Below the pieces are notes generated by a model. It had not been told where the DNA came from, did no database searches, and worked only from the letters and a program-made list of their open reading frames with translations. DNA of 64,000 nt from Impatiens glandulifera (taxonomy: Eukaryota; Streptophyta; Magnoliopsida; Ericales; Balsaminaceae): positions 46,162,242 to 46,226,241 of the forward strand of contig NC_061867.1 of assembly GCF_907164915.1 (NCBI RefSeq). The letters run 5' to 3'. Position numbers and translations under genes: made by a program. Below, in pieces: positions 30,001-41,307 of this stretch; position 1 is the stretch's first letter, and each line of letters starts with the position of its first letter.

Positions 30001-33000
30001 GACTTTTCTCTAAGGTTGTGTTTGAATAGGTATAATTTGAATTTGAATTTAAATTCCAATTATATGTGAATTGGTTTAAAGAACGAGATAACATATACGA
30101 CAACCGGTTGAGAAAAAGGGATTAGTCCCTAATCTTTCCTTTCCGAGCACGGCCATCACATAACTAGGATTATCTTTTAAGGAAATCATCAAGGTTGATA
30201 GACTTTTCTCTAAGGTTGTGTTTGAATAGGTATCATTTTAATTTTAATTCCAATTATATGTGAATTGGTTTAAAGAACGAGATAACATATACGACAACCG
30301 GTTGAAAAAAAAGGGATTAGTCCCTAATCTTTCCTTTCCGAGCACGGCCATCACATAACTAGGATTCTCTTTAAAGGAAATCACCAAAGTTGCTAGACTT
30401 TTCTCCAAGCCTACGTTTTGAATAGGTAATTTAAAATGGAATTAGAGTTTAAATAACTTTAACATCTATTCCATTTACGGTTTTGGGGTGAATATTAAAG
30501 AAAGGTGGAATGAAATTTATTGTCAAAAAATCCTTAAAAAATAATAGAGAAAGAGAAAATAAGTATGATTATGTTGATTAATATTGAGCTTGATCAAAGA
30601 AAAAAAAACATTATAAAGTAAGGGTACTCGGGGATTGTGTAGTTAAAAAGAAAGTGACCCAACTCAACAAATAATTTGGACTTGCCTTTTAAAATTCAAG
30701 ATCTTTAATTTTTCTGATAAATACAAGAAGTTGATGGATAATACTATTTTTTCAGGGTTTAATAACTTATAGTGCAGGGTATGTAACATTGGAGTCGGCC
30801 GAGTTGATTGTAATCATTTTGCTTATTAAAAAGGTGAATTTTTATAGCATAAAAATGAGTGAACTCGAAATGCGTTCACAAATACTAGCAAAATGAAAAG
30901 AAAGTATAGGAAAGTCAAAAGAAAACCAAAAAACACAATTAGATCCCAATCAACTCAAAGATATCTCATCTTGTGCAGGTCCCTTTTCAATTGTAGCAAA
31001 AGAGTGGAGAAAAATATCATTTATCCTTTCATTCCATTCTCTATACATTGTACTGGTATGATACAATGTTCTGTTCCAACACCAATGTTACCTTACACTA
31101 TTAAGTTATTGTAGAAGACATTTAAGTTATTGTAGAAATTGTAATGGGGAAATGTCAAAACTCAATAACCTTTAATATCTAAGGTAATGTCACAAACATC
31201 AAAGCAGAATAGGTCTAGACATAAAGACAAGAACATTTCACAATACATATGATGTGTCACTTTGCCTTGCATCATTTAAAAATGTGTGCACTATGGGGAT
31301 ATGTGCACATAGGCTCATGAATATCATGTTTCTATACAACAATGACAAAGCTTCATGCAATATTATCAACAATTGATTCATTTCTAAGGAATTGTGCTTC
31401 AATAAGGGCTTGTTTGATGTGGATTATTTGGATTAAATCAAAATAAAACAATATCACATCAGCAGTCACTTCTTCCATCAAATCATCAACTAGAATACAC
31501 AAAATAATCTTACCTTATTCATTATAACATTTTAGAATAGTAAATACTAAAGATATTGTGGTCATTTGACCCAAATAAAACACTTTTTCATCAAACAAGA
31601 TTTTTCGAAAAAATCAACTTGTTTTGAAATAAACCCAGAACAAACAAGCCCCAATCTTCCCCTCCCAAAGGCATAATTCTTTCATTCGGTAGTGTTGTTG
31701 AGTTTGTGGTATTTCTTTTCAGAGAACATGCTACCATTTCTTAATCAAAGATGTCTATTGATTCTAGAAACTCCCTATTCATTGACCTATTTTTTCCAGT
31801 GCAATAAAGACAATTTCGATAATATTATATGGTAATTATGAAGTTATAAACTGATTAAGCAGGTTGAAACAATTCGTTGCAGTTTGTCTCATGATATTGA
31901 CTGAGAATAGAGAAAATGTGAAGCTACATAACATTTATTTGCAATAGTGTAACACCATTTGCTACAAATATAGCTAGCTGTAGGAGTTTCTCACCTCTAA
32001 TTCCTCTCTGGGACAGGAAAAAACTCGCATGTTACATTAAGTTTAGTGCTAGACACAAGGAAGAACTATAACATACAACAAACTAAACCAACTAAGAAGC
32101 AACAATATCTAAGTAGAAGCAGGTTAAATGGAGTCCAACACTTAAGGGCAAGTTAAACTCCTAAAATATTTTAATACCTCTTAAGGCAATGCCTTAGATT
32201 CCTGTTATTGAAAACAAGTCATTTATAATACTTCAATGCCAAATATAAAGTATAATTTTCCTGATCATATCACTATATGCATTCATCCAAATGCCCAAAT
32301 GGGGTAAAGATGAGGTTTCTGATATGATTTATGAAGACAAACTACCTTCTTTTATCTCAGTTTCAACTAAACAATCATGCAGAAACAATATCATGTGACT
32401 GGTAGGAAAAGAAAGGGAGCTATTTTCAGGTCTCAAACAATGTGCAATGTTGATAATACAAGACTTAAACCTGGACCAGAATTTTCAGCATCCACAGTAG
32501 TTGCTTTTTGCATTTCCAAAGCCTCGTCTTCAAAACGCTCTCTCCCTTCAAGAATAACACTTAAGTATTTGTACATGTTACTTTGGATCATAAGCTTAAT
32601 GTTATGCAACTCTTCAGTGCTGAACTTGATATCATATAAAAATTTGGCCTGTTCAAGTAAAGATGTAAGCTTGTCATTCACTTGAATATATATTTTTACA
32701 AATATTCTATCACCCCAATTCATTGATAATTTTGTCATGCATAATAAGAGAAAAATATTTCCTGATAATACAAAATCAAGACGAGCAATCACAATCTTGG
32801 ATGTATATACTCTTCACTCATTGAATTAAACTTAATTTAGTACGATCAAAATGATAAATGTGACTCATACAAATTCATTTACTTAGTGCCTTAAACACCA
32901 GAATTACTTCCACTAATGGCACACTAGAATAATATTCATATACATATAAAAAGAGACCACAACTATCATGTCCAGACCCAAGTAATAAAATATAATACTA

Positions 33001-35229
33001 TACATCTGGCTCTAAATTTGGATGAAGTGAATTTGTCTGACATGCTTAACATTTCATAATATCAGATGTACCTGCTTGAAGATTGTGCTTGTCCCACAAC
33101 CCTCTAATCCAGTCAGTAGGACTTTATAAGTCCTTCCATGGTCCAGATGGTCTGGCAGAGACCTTCCGGAATATGCCGTTGGATCTTCTTTTGGCAAAAC
33201 TGGATTTGTTGGTGGCACAGGCAACGATAATAATGAACTAAAGAAACGAGTAGATGCCTGCCTAGCAAAAACCAATTAGAAGCATTTTAAATTACCGTTC
33301 AATAAGATATGAAGAAACTATATTTGTGATGGATGGTGATAGAACCTTGCTCCATATGTTTCCCTTTATGTTGTTTTGACCTTCTTCCTCATAGGATCCA
33401 TCATCGTACACCCAAAAATGGGTATCCCTAGGGCACTGTACTTTTGCCAACTGAAATATAAATTATAAAGATGAGTACTCATTACTAACGGGAACATAAC
33501 TTGTAAAGTCTAGTCACTTGAAATTGGAAGCAACTGTTTAGTATCTCAAAACTTGTTAAACCCTGATGGGCTTGGGTTCAACCCCATTAACCCACCATCA
33601 ATACGTAGAAAATATAAGAGTAACTTTGAATTTTCAATTTAACACGGTTGCATACATCGGTTCTTACAACAGTCAATAAACATAGTAACCAAACCTATTA
33701 ACCAAGTTGCTTTGAACTCCTATTAATGATCAACTATGATAATAAAGCAAATCCCATGAATGATCAGCTCTTTTCACTATATGACAACAGTTATTCATCC
33801 TAAATGAAAGAATCTTAACAATACTGTTACCAAGTTGCCATCCATAACTGGATGCAGAAAATGGAATTTACTCTAGACATTAAGATAAATGCCAGAAATG
33901 ACATCTTACAGCTAAAAGGCACATACAGAACAATCATGGCACATGGATAAGAAAAAATAAAACTAGGTTCTCTTTCAGTTGAAGTAAGAACGGGCCAGGA
34001 GTTGAAGCACACTCTACCTTAAGAACTCTCAGCTCAGTTTTCGTGATTTCACGGCCATTTATGAAGACTTTTGTGTTCCCGTTGCTTGAATCAGTTCGCA
34101 ATTTACCTCCAACATTTAACTTTGAAGTTATAATCCTATCAGGCTTCTCTCCTTCCTGAAAATATAAAACTGATGATCAAGAAAGCAATTTGCTAATAAC
34201 AATCTCAAAACATAACAATGTTCTGTAATTTACCTTTCCCCAAAGTCCAGAATCTTTGTCATACCAGTACCTCCCAGGTTTCAGCTTTTGAGGGGGATTT
34301 TGACATCCCAATATTTCACCCAACTCTTCCTGGCGCAGCTGTCTGCCATTCACGAAAAGTTGCTCAGGTCTCAACTGATTTGCAGGACATTCCCTTTCCG
34401 CCTTCATAATCAACTGAACTTCCAAAGTACTACAGACTTTCGACAACATCCTAGAACATTTCCCCAAACTAGAACGCCTTGACTCATCTATCGGAAGACC
34501 AATGCAGGGCACACACTTCCTCCCCTCCGGCATTGATCCCATAGCTTTAAGCACGCAATTGTTACAATATCTAGCATCACACACAATGCAAACCTCCCTT
34601 TCTCTTAACCTACTTGGTCTCTGACACCTACTGCAAGTTCCAGACCTTCTCTGCAGCCAATTCTCTCTTTTCCTAACTGCAATCGGCGAAGCTACAGAGT
34701 CTGTTACACTCGACCGCGGCGACGAAACATCTCCATCCTCTTCTCCATCCTCCTCATCCCTATCTGTATCAAATGTCACTATATGCGCTCGTCTTCCTTC
34801 CTGATTCCCAATCGGATCAACAGTAGGCGAACCTAACCTATCCTCTTCTTCCGCTTCTTCCGCTTCTTCGCGGCCACCTCTTGAATCTAGATCCTCGGTT
34901 CTGAAATCATTCGTCTGACTAACAACGGAACCACCTCCATTTCTAACACGAGACGACTGAGGAACCTTATTCGGGAAAGAAATCGGTACGGCAACAGGAA
35001 CAAGAGAAGGAAAATCAGAACCTGAAACGATCGAAGCAGTCTGGATGGAAACTGATTCGAATTCGATCGGATCAACGCGAGGAACAGTGTAGGAAACCGG
35101 AGGTCCATCATATTCAACGGCGATTGAGTAATCAAGATGTTCTTCATCAGGTAAAGGAGCTCCGACCGGTAACATTCTACGAAGAGCTTCTTCCCATCTC
35201 TTTGCAGCTTCAACTTCCCAAGTCGACAT
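24031..35229 (-). CDS. XLG3: Extra-large G protein, XLG3 type (eight exons)
   Basis: Exons, in gene order: 35229-34234, 34155-34018, 33450-33346, 33257-33072, 32648-32471, 27552-27308, 25598-25429, 24628-24031. All joins have GT/AG and keep phase, giving 871 residues (plant XLGs are about 850-890). The start is the ATG at 35229 ([20 protein letters not shown]). Residues 120-165 are acidic. Residues 199-242 hold four CxxC pairs, the XLG cysteine-rich zinc-type region. The G-alpha-like domain starts near 414. Its P-loop is GLEGCGTST (463-471), with Thr where ordinary G-alpha has Lys, as I remember for XLG3. NKYD (753-756) is conserved. XLGs replace G-alpha with G-beta-gamma at the plasma membrane and nucleus in immunity, root and hormone responses. 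Choice of XLG3 over XLG1/2 rests on the TSTIFKQAKFLY region and the overall match. Intron 5 is 4.8 kb. Confidence 0.93.
24605..25345 (-). repeat. Tandem duplication of XLG3 exon 8 acceptor and intron 7
   Basis: The segment 24605-24965 (start of exon 8, its splice acceptor and adjoining intron) and the segment 24998-25345 are two diverged head-to-tail copies. Both have TACCTGGGG at the acceptor, TTTCAGCACTAGAAAGGAAATC (24665-24685 and 25046-25067) and, further on, matching phrases such as TTCTCTATACCAA and AACATTATAATATGGAT-like sequence. The outer copy lies wholly within intron 7. Its acceptor AG (25025-25024) is preserved, but the exon-like sequence after it has stops (CAG to TAG, CGA to TGA). 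Confidence 0.8.
25839..26078. mobile_element. MITE, GGnCTTGTTTGAT family, in XLG3 intron 6
   Basis: The left end is GGTCTTGTTTGATGTG; the right end read on the minus strand is GGACTTGTTTGATCTAG. Both are bordered by TA. Length is 240 bp with no coding capacity. Related ends occur at 31406 and 35871. The superfamily is uncertain: the ends resemble hAT- or Mariner-type plant MITEs. Confidence 0.65.
27890..28150. repeat. Third copy of the ACCAAATGAAGCAA repeat, XLG3 intron 5
   Basis: It shares the phrases AATACCAAATGAAGCAA, AATTTGTATACCAAA and TTTAACTTTGGTGATTT with 24720-24970 and 25130-25340. This shows the sequence is a dispersed element and not only part of the exon 8 duplication. No TIR was confirmed. 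Confidence 0.6.
28450..30440. repeat. Ten-unit minisatellite in XLG3 intron 5 (about 200 bp units)
   Basis: The phrase AAAAGGTGGTTAGTCC or a variant recurs near 28479, 28706, 28877, 29082, 29300, 29514, 29719, 29918, 30117 and 30307. Each copy is followed by CCTTTTCGAGCACGG, then CATGACTAGGATTCTC, then GACTTTTCTCTAAGG and TTGAATAGGTATAATTTGAA. Units are 170-225 bp long. The minus strand (XLG3 sense) has long open frames over the array, the longest at 29495-30103, spelling related peptides in each unit. Confidence 0.9.
31406..31652. mobile_element. MITE-like element, GGnCTTGTTTGAT family, XLG3 intron 5
   Basis: The left end is GGGCTTGTTTGATGTGG; the right end on the minus strand is GGGGCTTGTTTGTTCTGG. 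It is about 247 bp, non-coding, and has the same type of ends as 25839-26078. I could not settle the target duplication. Confidence 0.55.
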
Positions 35230-35530
35230 AATCAAACAGAGAGAGGAAATCTACAAAAGGAAGTCAACATGAAAGGTAACTAAAAGAGAAAGTGAAAGTT
35301 TGTTATAGTGAGAGAAAGAGAGAGAAACTTGCTTATGGTCAAGTTGATTTGAATTGTGATTCTCTCTCTTCTTTCTATTATCTCCGGCGGCCGGAAAAAG
35401 TTAACGGCGGCGGAGGGAATGACGTCAGGTTTTGTGTATTACTGATGATGTTGCCGTTAAATCACGCGTCAGCTTGTTTGACCGGCTATCTGACAAATAT
35501 TTCAGGGGGTTGTTTGGTAATAGTAAAATA
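35230..35530 (-). promoter_or_regulatory. XLG3 5' leader and proximal promoter region
   Basis: The 110 bases before the XLG3 start are rich in C and T on the minus strand (CTCTCTCTTTCTCTCAC near 35308-35325), as in many plant 5' leaders. The segment 35380-35480 is markedly G+C-richer and includes a GACGTCA palindrome core (about 35420), a possible bZIP (ACGT-core) site. No TATA box is clear. These roles are inferred from position and motif only. Confidence 0.4.
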
Positions 35531-35870
35531 ATAATTTGTTTGGTCTAAATTCTTTTATGAAGAAAGGGAGTTTGGTCTAAATTATTGTTTTTTTTCATTT
35601 AATAATATTATTTGACTTTGATTATTCTTAAATTATAATTTATTTTACTGACTTATAATATTATATTTTTATATAACAGTTTTTAAAAACACTCAAAAGA
35701 CTTTAATGTTTGTACAAATTATTTTTTATGGTTTGTGTCCGGTATATATTTTTAAAATGGTTGAAAAAATAAATATTATTAAATTTATTAATATATATAT
35801 ATAATTAAATTATTTAATTAAAAAAATTATATTTAATGTCTAAATTCGAGCTGAATTTCAAATAGGGTAA

Positions 35871-36144
35871 GGACTTGTTTGATGAATGAATTATTAGGAT
35901 AAAATCTAATTTTTATCTCAAAACTTAACCATTACATCATCAATCTAATCTATTTATTTATCTCTTAAAATATTAAAATTATCCTTTACATTTTTTAATA
36001 TAAATTAATTATTAAATAAAAATTTAGAAAAATAAAAAATATTTTGGTTAAAAATAAATAAAACCATGTTTTTCCTACTTTTAATAAAAAAAACAAAAAA
36101 AAAAACAGACAAAACCAAAAAACCACCTCCTCAAACAAGGCTTT
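35871..36144. mobile_element. MITE-like element, GGnCTTGTTTGAT family
   Basis: The left end is TAAGGACTTGTTTGATGA; the right end on the minus strand is TAAAGCCTTGTTTGAGGA. About 274 bp, AT-rich, non-coding, about 640 bp upstream of the XLG3 start. A further related end (ATCAAACTAGTCC) lies near 36401. Confidence 0.5.
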
Positions 36145-36149
36145 AGGTT

Positions 36150-38030
36150 ATTCGGGATGTAGTGATTATTGAAGATTTTCATGTTTTTTTTTAAATATAT
36201 ATGTTACAATAATTTTTTTAAAATCTACTTTTTATGATTAAAAGTTAAAATATTATTTATTTTTTAAGATAAATTAATTTTATATAATTAAATAAATTTG
36301 GATAATTTTAATAATTAAATTATTGAAGTGATTGATGAAATAATGGTTGAGTTTTAAAATAAAATTTTGAAAAACTCAAAAAAAAAACTAACTACTTCAT
36401 CAAACTAGTCCTAATAAAATATTTTAACTAAAATAAGTATAATACAGATCATAAAATAACAAGTATTGTTTAAAGGAATAGAAGTCTTACAAGTTCAATT
36501 AATATTGAGAATATTTTTAATGAAATGAAAGGACATGTTTAATTTACATTAACAATGTTTTGAATGAAATAAATGAACATAGGTGTGTAGTATCATACTA
36601 GCTAGCTTATTTAATGAATAAATCATATTTTTTTTAAAATATATATATATAATAGTCTAAAATCCCATTGTGTGATTTTCAAAGTTAGAGGACTTGTTTG
36701 AGTAATTGGCTTGATTGGAGGGTTTGATTGGATATTTATATTTAATTGTGGGACTCAATTAAAACAATTGGAAGAATTAGGAGGCACTTAAAACAAATGT
36801 ATGTGAAAACAATCAATTAAGAATCCAAAATGTAGGAGTTTTATTCCAAGGGTTTTTATTTTATTTTAATTAAAGAGTTATTTTGATTAGTAAGATGAGA
36901 AAAAGTCACTTATATAATGAAGCTTGTAAGTTTAGTGGTAAATGGTAAAATTTTGTGAATATGTCCTTTTATTAGGTAAATAAACTATGATTATGAATAA
37001 GGCCTCGTGAAAGAGTGGTTAATAGATTGTTTTTTTTGGGTTTTTTCTAAAAAAATATTGTTTATTAAAATTAAGAAAAAAAATGGTTTTTAAATTTTGT
37101 TTTTACCAAATTATATTTTCTCTATATTTTTATTTAATAATTAATCTATATTAAAAATTAAATGATAATTTTGATATTTAAATTGATAAAATGATTATTA
37201 GATATTTAATATGATACTTGAATTTTGGGATAAAAACTTTGTTTTATCTCAATAATCAAAATCAAATAAACCCTTAGGGTAACGTAAAATCTGAAATAAT
37301 TGTATTTAAAAATAAAATTCTCTAATATAATAAAATTAATAAGTTCATATTATCAACTGTAATAAATATCTTGGATCAAATTACTTGAATCCAACTAAAT
37401 CATAGAATGAGATATTTTATTCATTAAATATTGTCCACAATGAATTGAAGAAATCCACTATAAAGGCATTAAAGAAAAAGTCATAATATATATAATCCAT
37501 GACAGATTTCTTATAAAAAAATATACAATACTTATTAAATAAGTTAATAAAACTCATTTATTTTAATAGTAATTTGTTTGGTAAATAAATGATAAATGTC
37601 ACCAAATTAATTGTGAGAAAAGTTATGAACTTAAGTGCGTATGATCCGTTTTTTTATTATTTTTTATATAAAAAAAATATTTTATCATTTTGACCATCAA
37701 ATTTCTTATTTTATCAACTAAAATATTAAAATATTATATTTATTTATTTATTAAATTTATATTTTAAATACAAACCAACATTTTAGTAATTAAACCAATT
37801 AAAACTCAAATAATTTGTTTTTTTAATCAATATATTATTTAGAAAGAAAATAATCCAAAAAAAAGAACCCTAAAAATCAAGATCAAATAAGTTCATAGAT
37901 GCTGTCCAAAATACCTAATAATCTAGCCAAATATAAAATTTGTTCATCTCAATCTCTCAAACATGTCTCTTCAACTTTCAATACTTAGTAGAAAAAATTC
38001 AACTTCAAGTTATCTCTTTAGAGTTGTCAT
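36150..38030. other. AT-rich intergenic DNA with scattered MITE ends
   Basis: No gene seen. Motifs like GGACTTGTTTGAG (about 36690) and AATCAAATAAACCC (about 37258) suggest further decayed copies of the MITE family, but I could not pair their ends. Confidence 0.4.
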
Positions 38031-38039
38031 AAATACAGA

Positions 38040-38737
38040 AAAGAGTACGGAAAAAGCAAAAGAAGCTCGGAGCCACCCCACCCCGGACAAGAGAATGTCA
38101 AGGTGGTCAAAAAATTCTATATCGAAGTCCTTAAGACAAATGAAAGTCACAACGAACACGTGAATGAGAACTAAATTGATCTCGATCCCACCAAGCTTGA
38201 AACTGAGGTCCTTCTCCCACTGATTAGGTTCGAAAAGCCCTGCGTCGACGTGGATGATAGCAAAAGCCAAAGCATCTCGAAAACGGTGAGGTCCGAAAAC
38301 AAAGAAAGCCGCAACGTTGTCAAAGAAATCACCTCAAGGGAAACAACTCATACGTCCAACTCCAAACTCTAGTTCAAAAGAAAAAAAACAAGAGAAGCTA
38401 GCGAAGACAAAGAAATCGGTACTCTATCCGAAAATGTATCCCAAAAATACATAAGGGTGACAAGAAAGAATGAAAGAAAGAACAAGGCAAAGACAAAAGA
38501 GATGAGTCTGAGGAAATCAACCCCTGTTGTTTTGCTTTAGTTGATTGATTTCTAGTTTCAACCCTTATTCACTTGTGTATTTTGATTTCATGTCCGTGTA
38601 CATTTCTTAGGCCAACTGTGAATTTCTCATGGTCATCGTGTGTTGATTTTGAGCAAACTGTTGTAAGGTCAATTTTAGCTTTAGACTCCCCCTTTCGGGT
38701 CTTTTTTAATTAATGGCGTAAGCCATTTCTCAAAAAA
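38040..38737 (+). mobile_element. Short retroposed element with poly(A) and 9 bp target duplication
   Basis: A 0.7 kb island, much richer in G+C than its surroundings, ends in CCCCCTTTCGGGTC, then TTTTTTAATTAATGG, then a run of nine A's. This resembles the 3' ends of plant LINEs; the large LINE in this window ends in CCCTCTTTTGGG, TTTTTTTAATGA and A's. AAATACAGA occurs just before it (38031-38039) and overlapping the A-run after it (38738-38746), fitting a target duplication. Inside, a broken plus-strand frame (about 38095-38370) is charged and has no domain I know. Confidence 0.55.
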
Positions 38738-39007
38738 AAATACAGAGAAAATAATATTACATTCTTTCAAGATTACTCAAATATTCAAATTAAAATTTTA
38801 ATCGAAACAAAAGTATATAACTTGCAAAGAGTCAACTAACTAAGAGGTTAGATAGTGGGTTATTTGAATAAAATTCAGACTATGAATTCAAATATTTGAT
38901 AAAAGAGTGGATTATCTAGAATTATTTAGGTTAACATGATTAATTTGGTATTTTAGTTTTGAATAGAGGGTTTTGATTGTTGAATTGATAGATGATAAAA
39001 GATTATT

Positions 39008-39770
39008 GGGAAGAATATCATATTTATAACTTTTCTTGTAAATATTTTTTATATTTACCATCTAACTTAAAATATATCATTTTAATACTTAACTTTTAAC
39101 ATTATTGTCAAATTTACACTATAATAGACGGAATTTATAAATTCCGTTAATATTTTGACAGGTGGACAACACATAATATAATTAATTTGCCAAGTCAATA
39201 TTCATTTTTTTTATTTTTAACAAAATTAAAAGTTATAATTTTATTAAAACAAACAGACCGTTAATTTCTCTTCTCTCTTAGTCTTTTCTTCCACTCTATC
39301 TGATGGAAATCCACCCAAACTTTAGTCTCTCATTTCAACCCCATCTGTTTCTAGTCAAACTTCACATTCTTGTTTCAGATTTCTTGATAATTGATGATGA
39401 TTTGAGCAAATTCTTCTTATTCCTGGACATTCGCCACCATTTCTACTCAAACTTCACATTTCTGATTTAAGTTTTTACAATCGATGATTATGTTCACTGT
39501 TCTTTCTATTTCTGCGACGCCACTATTTCTATGCAAATTTACATCTGTTTCAGGTTTCTTGATAATTTATGATGATGTGAACTGGTTATGTTTCAGGTTT
39601 CTTGATGATTGATGATGATATGAAAATTTTTCTTTTTCTTCCTGTGATATCCGTCATTTTGCTCTGGGTGGCGTCTTGGGGATTCTGTTCGTCTGGAATC
39701 GCGACAGGCTGTTGTTCGTCCTCTAGAGTCGTGACCTGTTTGTATTCATTGAAAACGGGTTCTTCTACTT
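39008..39770 (+). repeat. Left TIR of the MULE
   Basis: Pairs with 46945-47710 read on the minus strand. It includes a perfect 20 bp palindrome, ACGGAATTTATAAATTCCGT (39128-39147), also present in the other TIR (47571-47590). The inner part (39586-39777, minus strand) is an open frame containing EDEQQPVAIPDEQN, meaning that a piece of transposase linker has been duplicated into the TIR. Confidence 0.85.
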
Positions 39771-40229
39771 CTTGCATTTCAAATTATAGTGAGGTGGGAT
39801 TTTGGTCCTATCATTTTATTCACTACAATTAGAATTATGGATTATATCCATCTTATTCGATGCTTTGATCTTGGATTCAGTAATTCTCTATTATGTGATT
39901 CTGATACTGAAATATAATAGATATTGTTACTATTCTCAGTAATTTTATATTCTGTGATTTTGATACTAAGATATAGTAGATGTTGTTACTATTCTGTTCT
40001 GAATTTGGATAACTGTTACTGTTTTCTGAAGTTGGCTGTATTACAACTTATTCTGATAATTCAATTCTAATCGTTAGCCCTTGTTGAAGTTGCATAACGA
40101 TTGCTGTGTAATTATAGCCTTACCCGTTACCTGGTTGTTCAGGTTTCTTGATGATTGATGATGATGTGAATTGGTTCTTTATCTTCCCGTGATATTCATC
40201 CCAAGACTTCACCTTAGCTAGTCGTCAAT

Positions 40230-41302
40230 ATGGACAGTGAAAAAGAAAGGTATGTCTAGATTATTTTTACAAATTTTCTATTATAGAACCGTATGTAGAT
40301 AGAGTTGAAAAAACAGTTATGTCTACACATTTGGATTTTAAACATTAATTTATGTTAACTTATAAATGTTTGTCCTTATTTGTATTTAGATACTATGAAG
40401 TAATCTCATTTCTATTATCATACTCTTATTAATTTGCATAATATCACAATGAACTGAATTTTCAAAGATTACAAAATACAATATTATCACATAATAAGGA
40501 AAGTTAAGATCTCGATAGAGATTAATAAGAGTAGGATAATATGTAGATTAATAGAAATGAGATTACTTAATAGTGTTCAATTGGTTAATTAATAAATATT
40601 TAACAGTTAGGATCGATCCTTATGTTATATGTTAAATATAGGAAACATTGATTGATAGTTGTCTTTTAAATAAATCTGGACTTTATACATTCATTATCGA
40701 GCTGAAAGGTTAATATGCAGACTCAATGAAGATAGAATAGTCTTTGTAGATAGAGTTAGATAGTGAAGAAGAAAATGCGTTCTTATTTGTATCTAGAGTT
40801 AAAGTTTTTAAATTAGAATATACTTTTATATACAATAAATTACAGAAAATTTTGGGATAAACAGTTACATTGTTTAGTCTATTTTTAGAAAGAAGAATTC
40901 AATATTATAGTCTATTTTTTAGGACACATTATTGTCTTTATCATTATAATTATTATGTTTGGGTATATATTGATATTTGAATTAAATGTATTTTTTTTCT
41001 AGTTGGAACGATTATAAATTAATTATACATCATGGAGGAACACTTCATGTTATGACTAATGAAGCCACCAAATATGTTAATGGATTCAAAGTAGTTATAT
41101 TTAAAACTTATTTGGATACATTGTGTATATGGGATATAATCGACGTTGCTTCGAAGGCTGGATATAAAAGTATGGTCATTTTTGAATTATTTTATTGTAT
41201 ACCTGATCAAAATTTAACAACGGGGCTTAAAGAGATCAAAGATGACAAGGACATATTATCAATGTCTTCATATTTAGCTGACTATAAGAAGATTGAAATC
41301 TA
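40230..41302 (+). pseudogene. MULE transposase 5' part, PB1-like domain
   Basis: A two-exon model fits: 40230-40249 (MDSEKE plus two bases), a GT...AG intron, then from 41003. Exon 2 reads SWNDYKLIIHHGG and keeps the family layout ...YVNG...DLL-type helix...GLKEI..DKDI. This is the PB1-like N-terminal domain of plant MuDR-type transposases. The frame is cut at 41302 by the LTR retrotransposon (target duplication 41303-41307). The sequence beyond the insertion (46941 on) resumes with a linker, is frameshifted by one base relative to the left TIR copy, and runs straight into the right TIR. The zinc finger and DDE catalytic core are absent. Earlier internal deletion is therefore likely, independent of the LTR insertion. 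Confidence 0.75.
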
Positions 41303-41307
41303 CATAG

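Noticed and set aside
34887..35213. Minus-strand 108-codon frame overlapping XLG3 exon 1
   Set aside because: It is an alternative-frame shadow of the XLG3 first exon.
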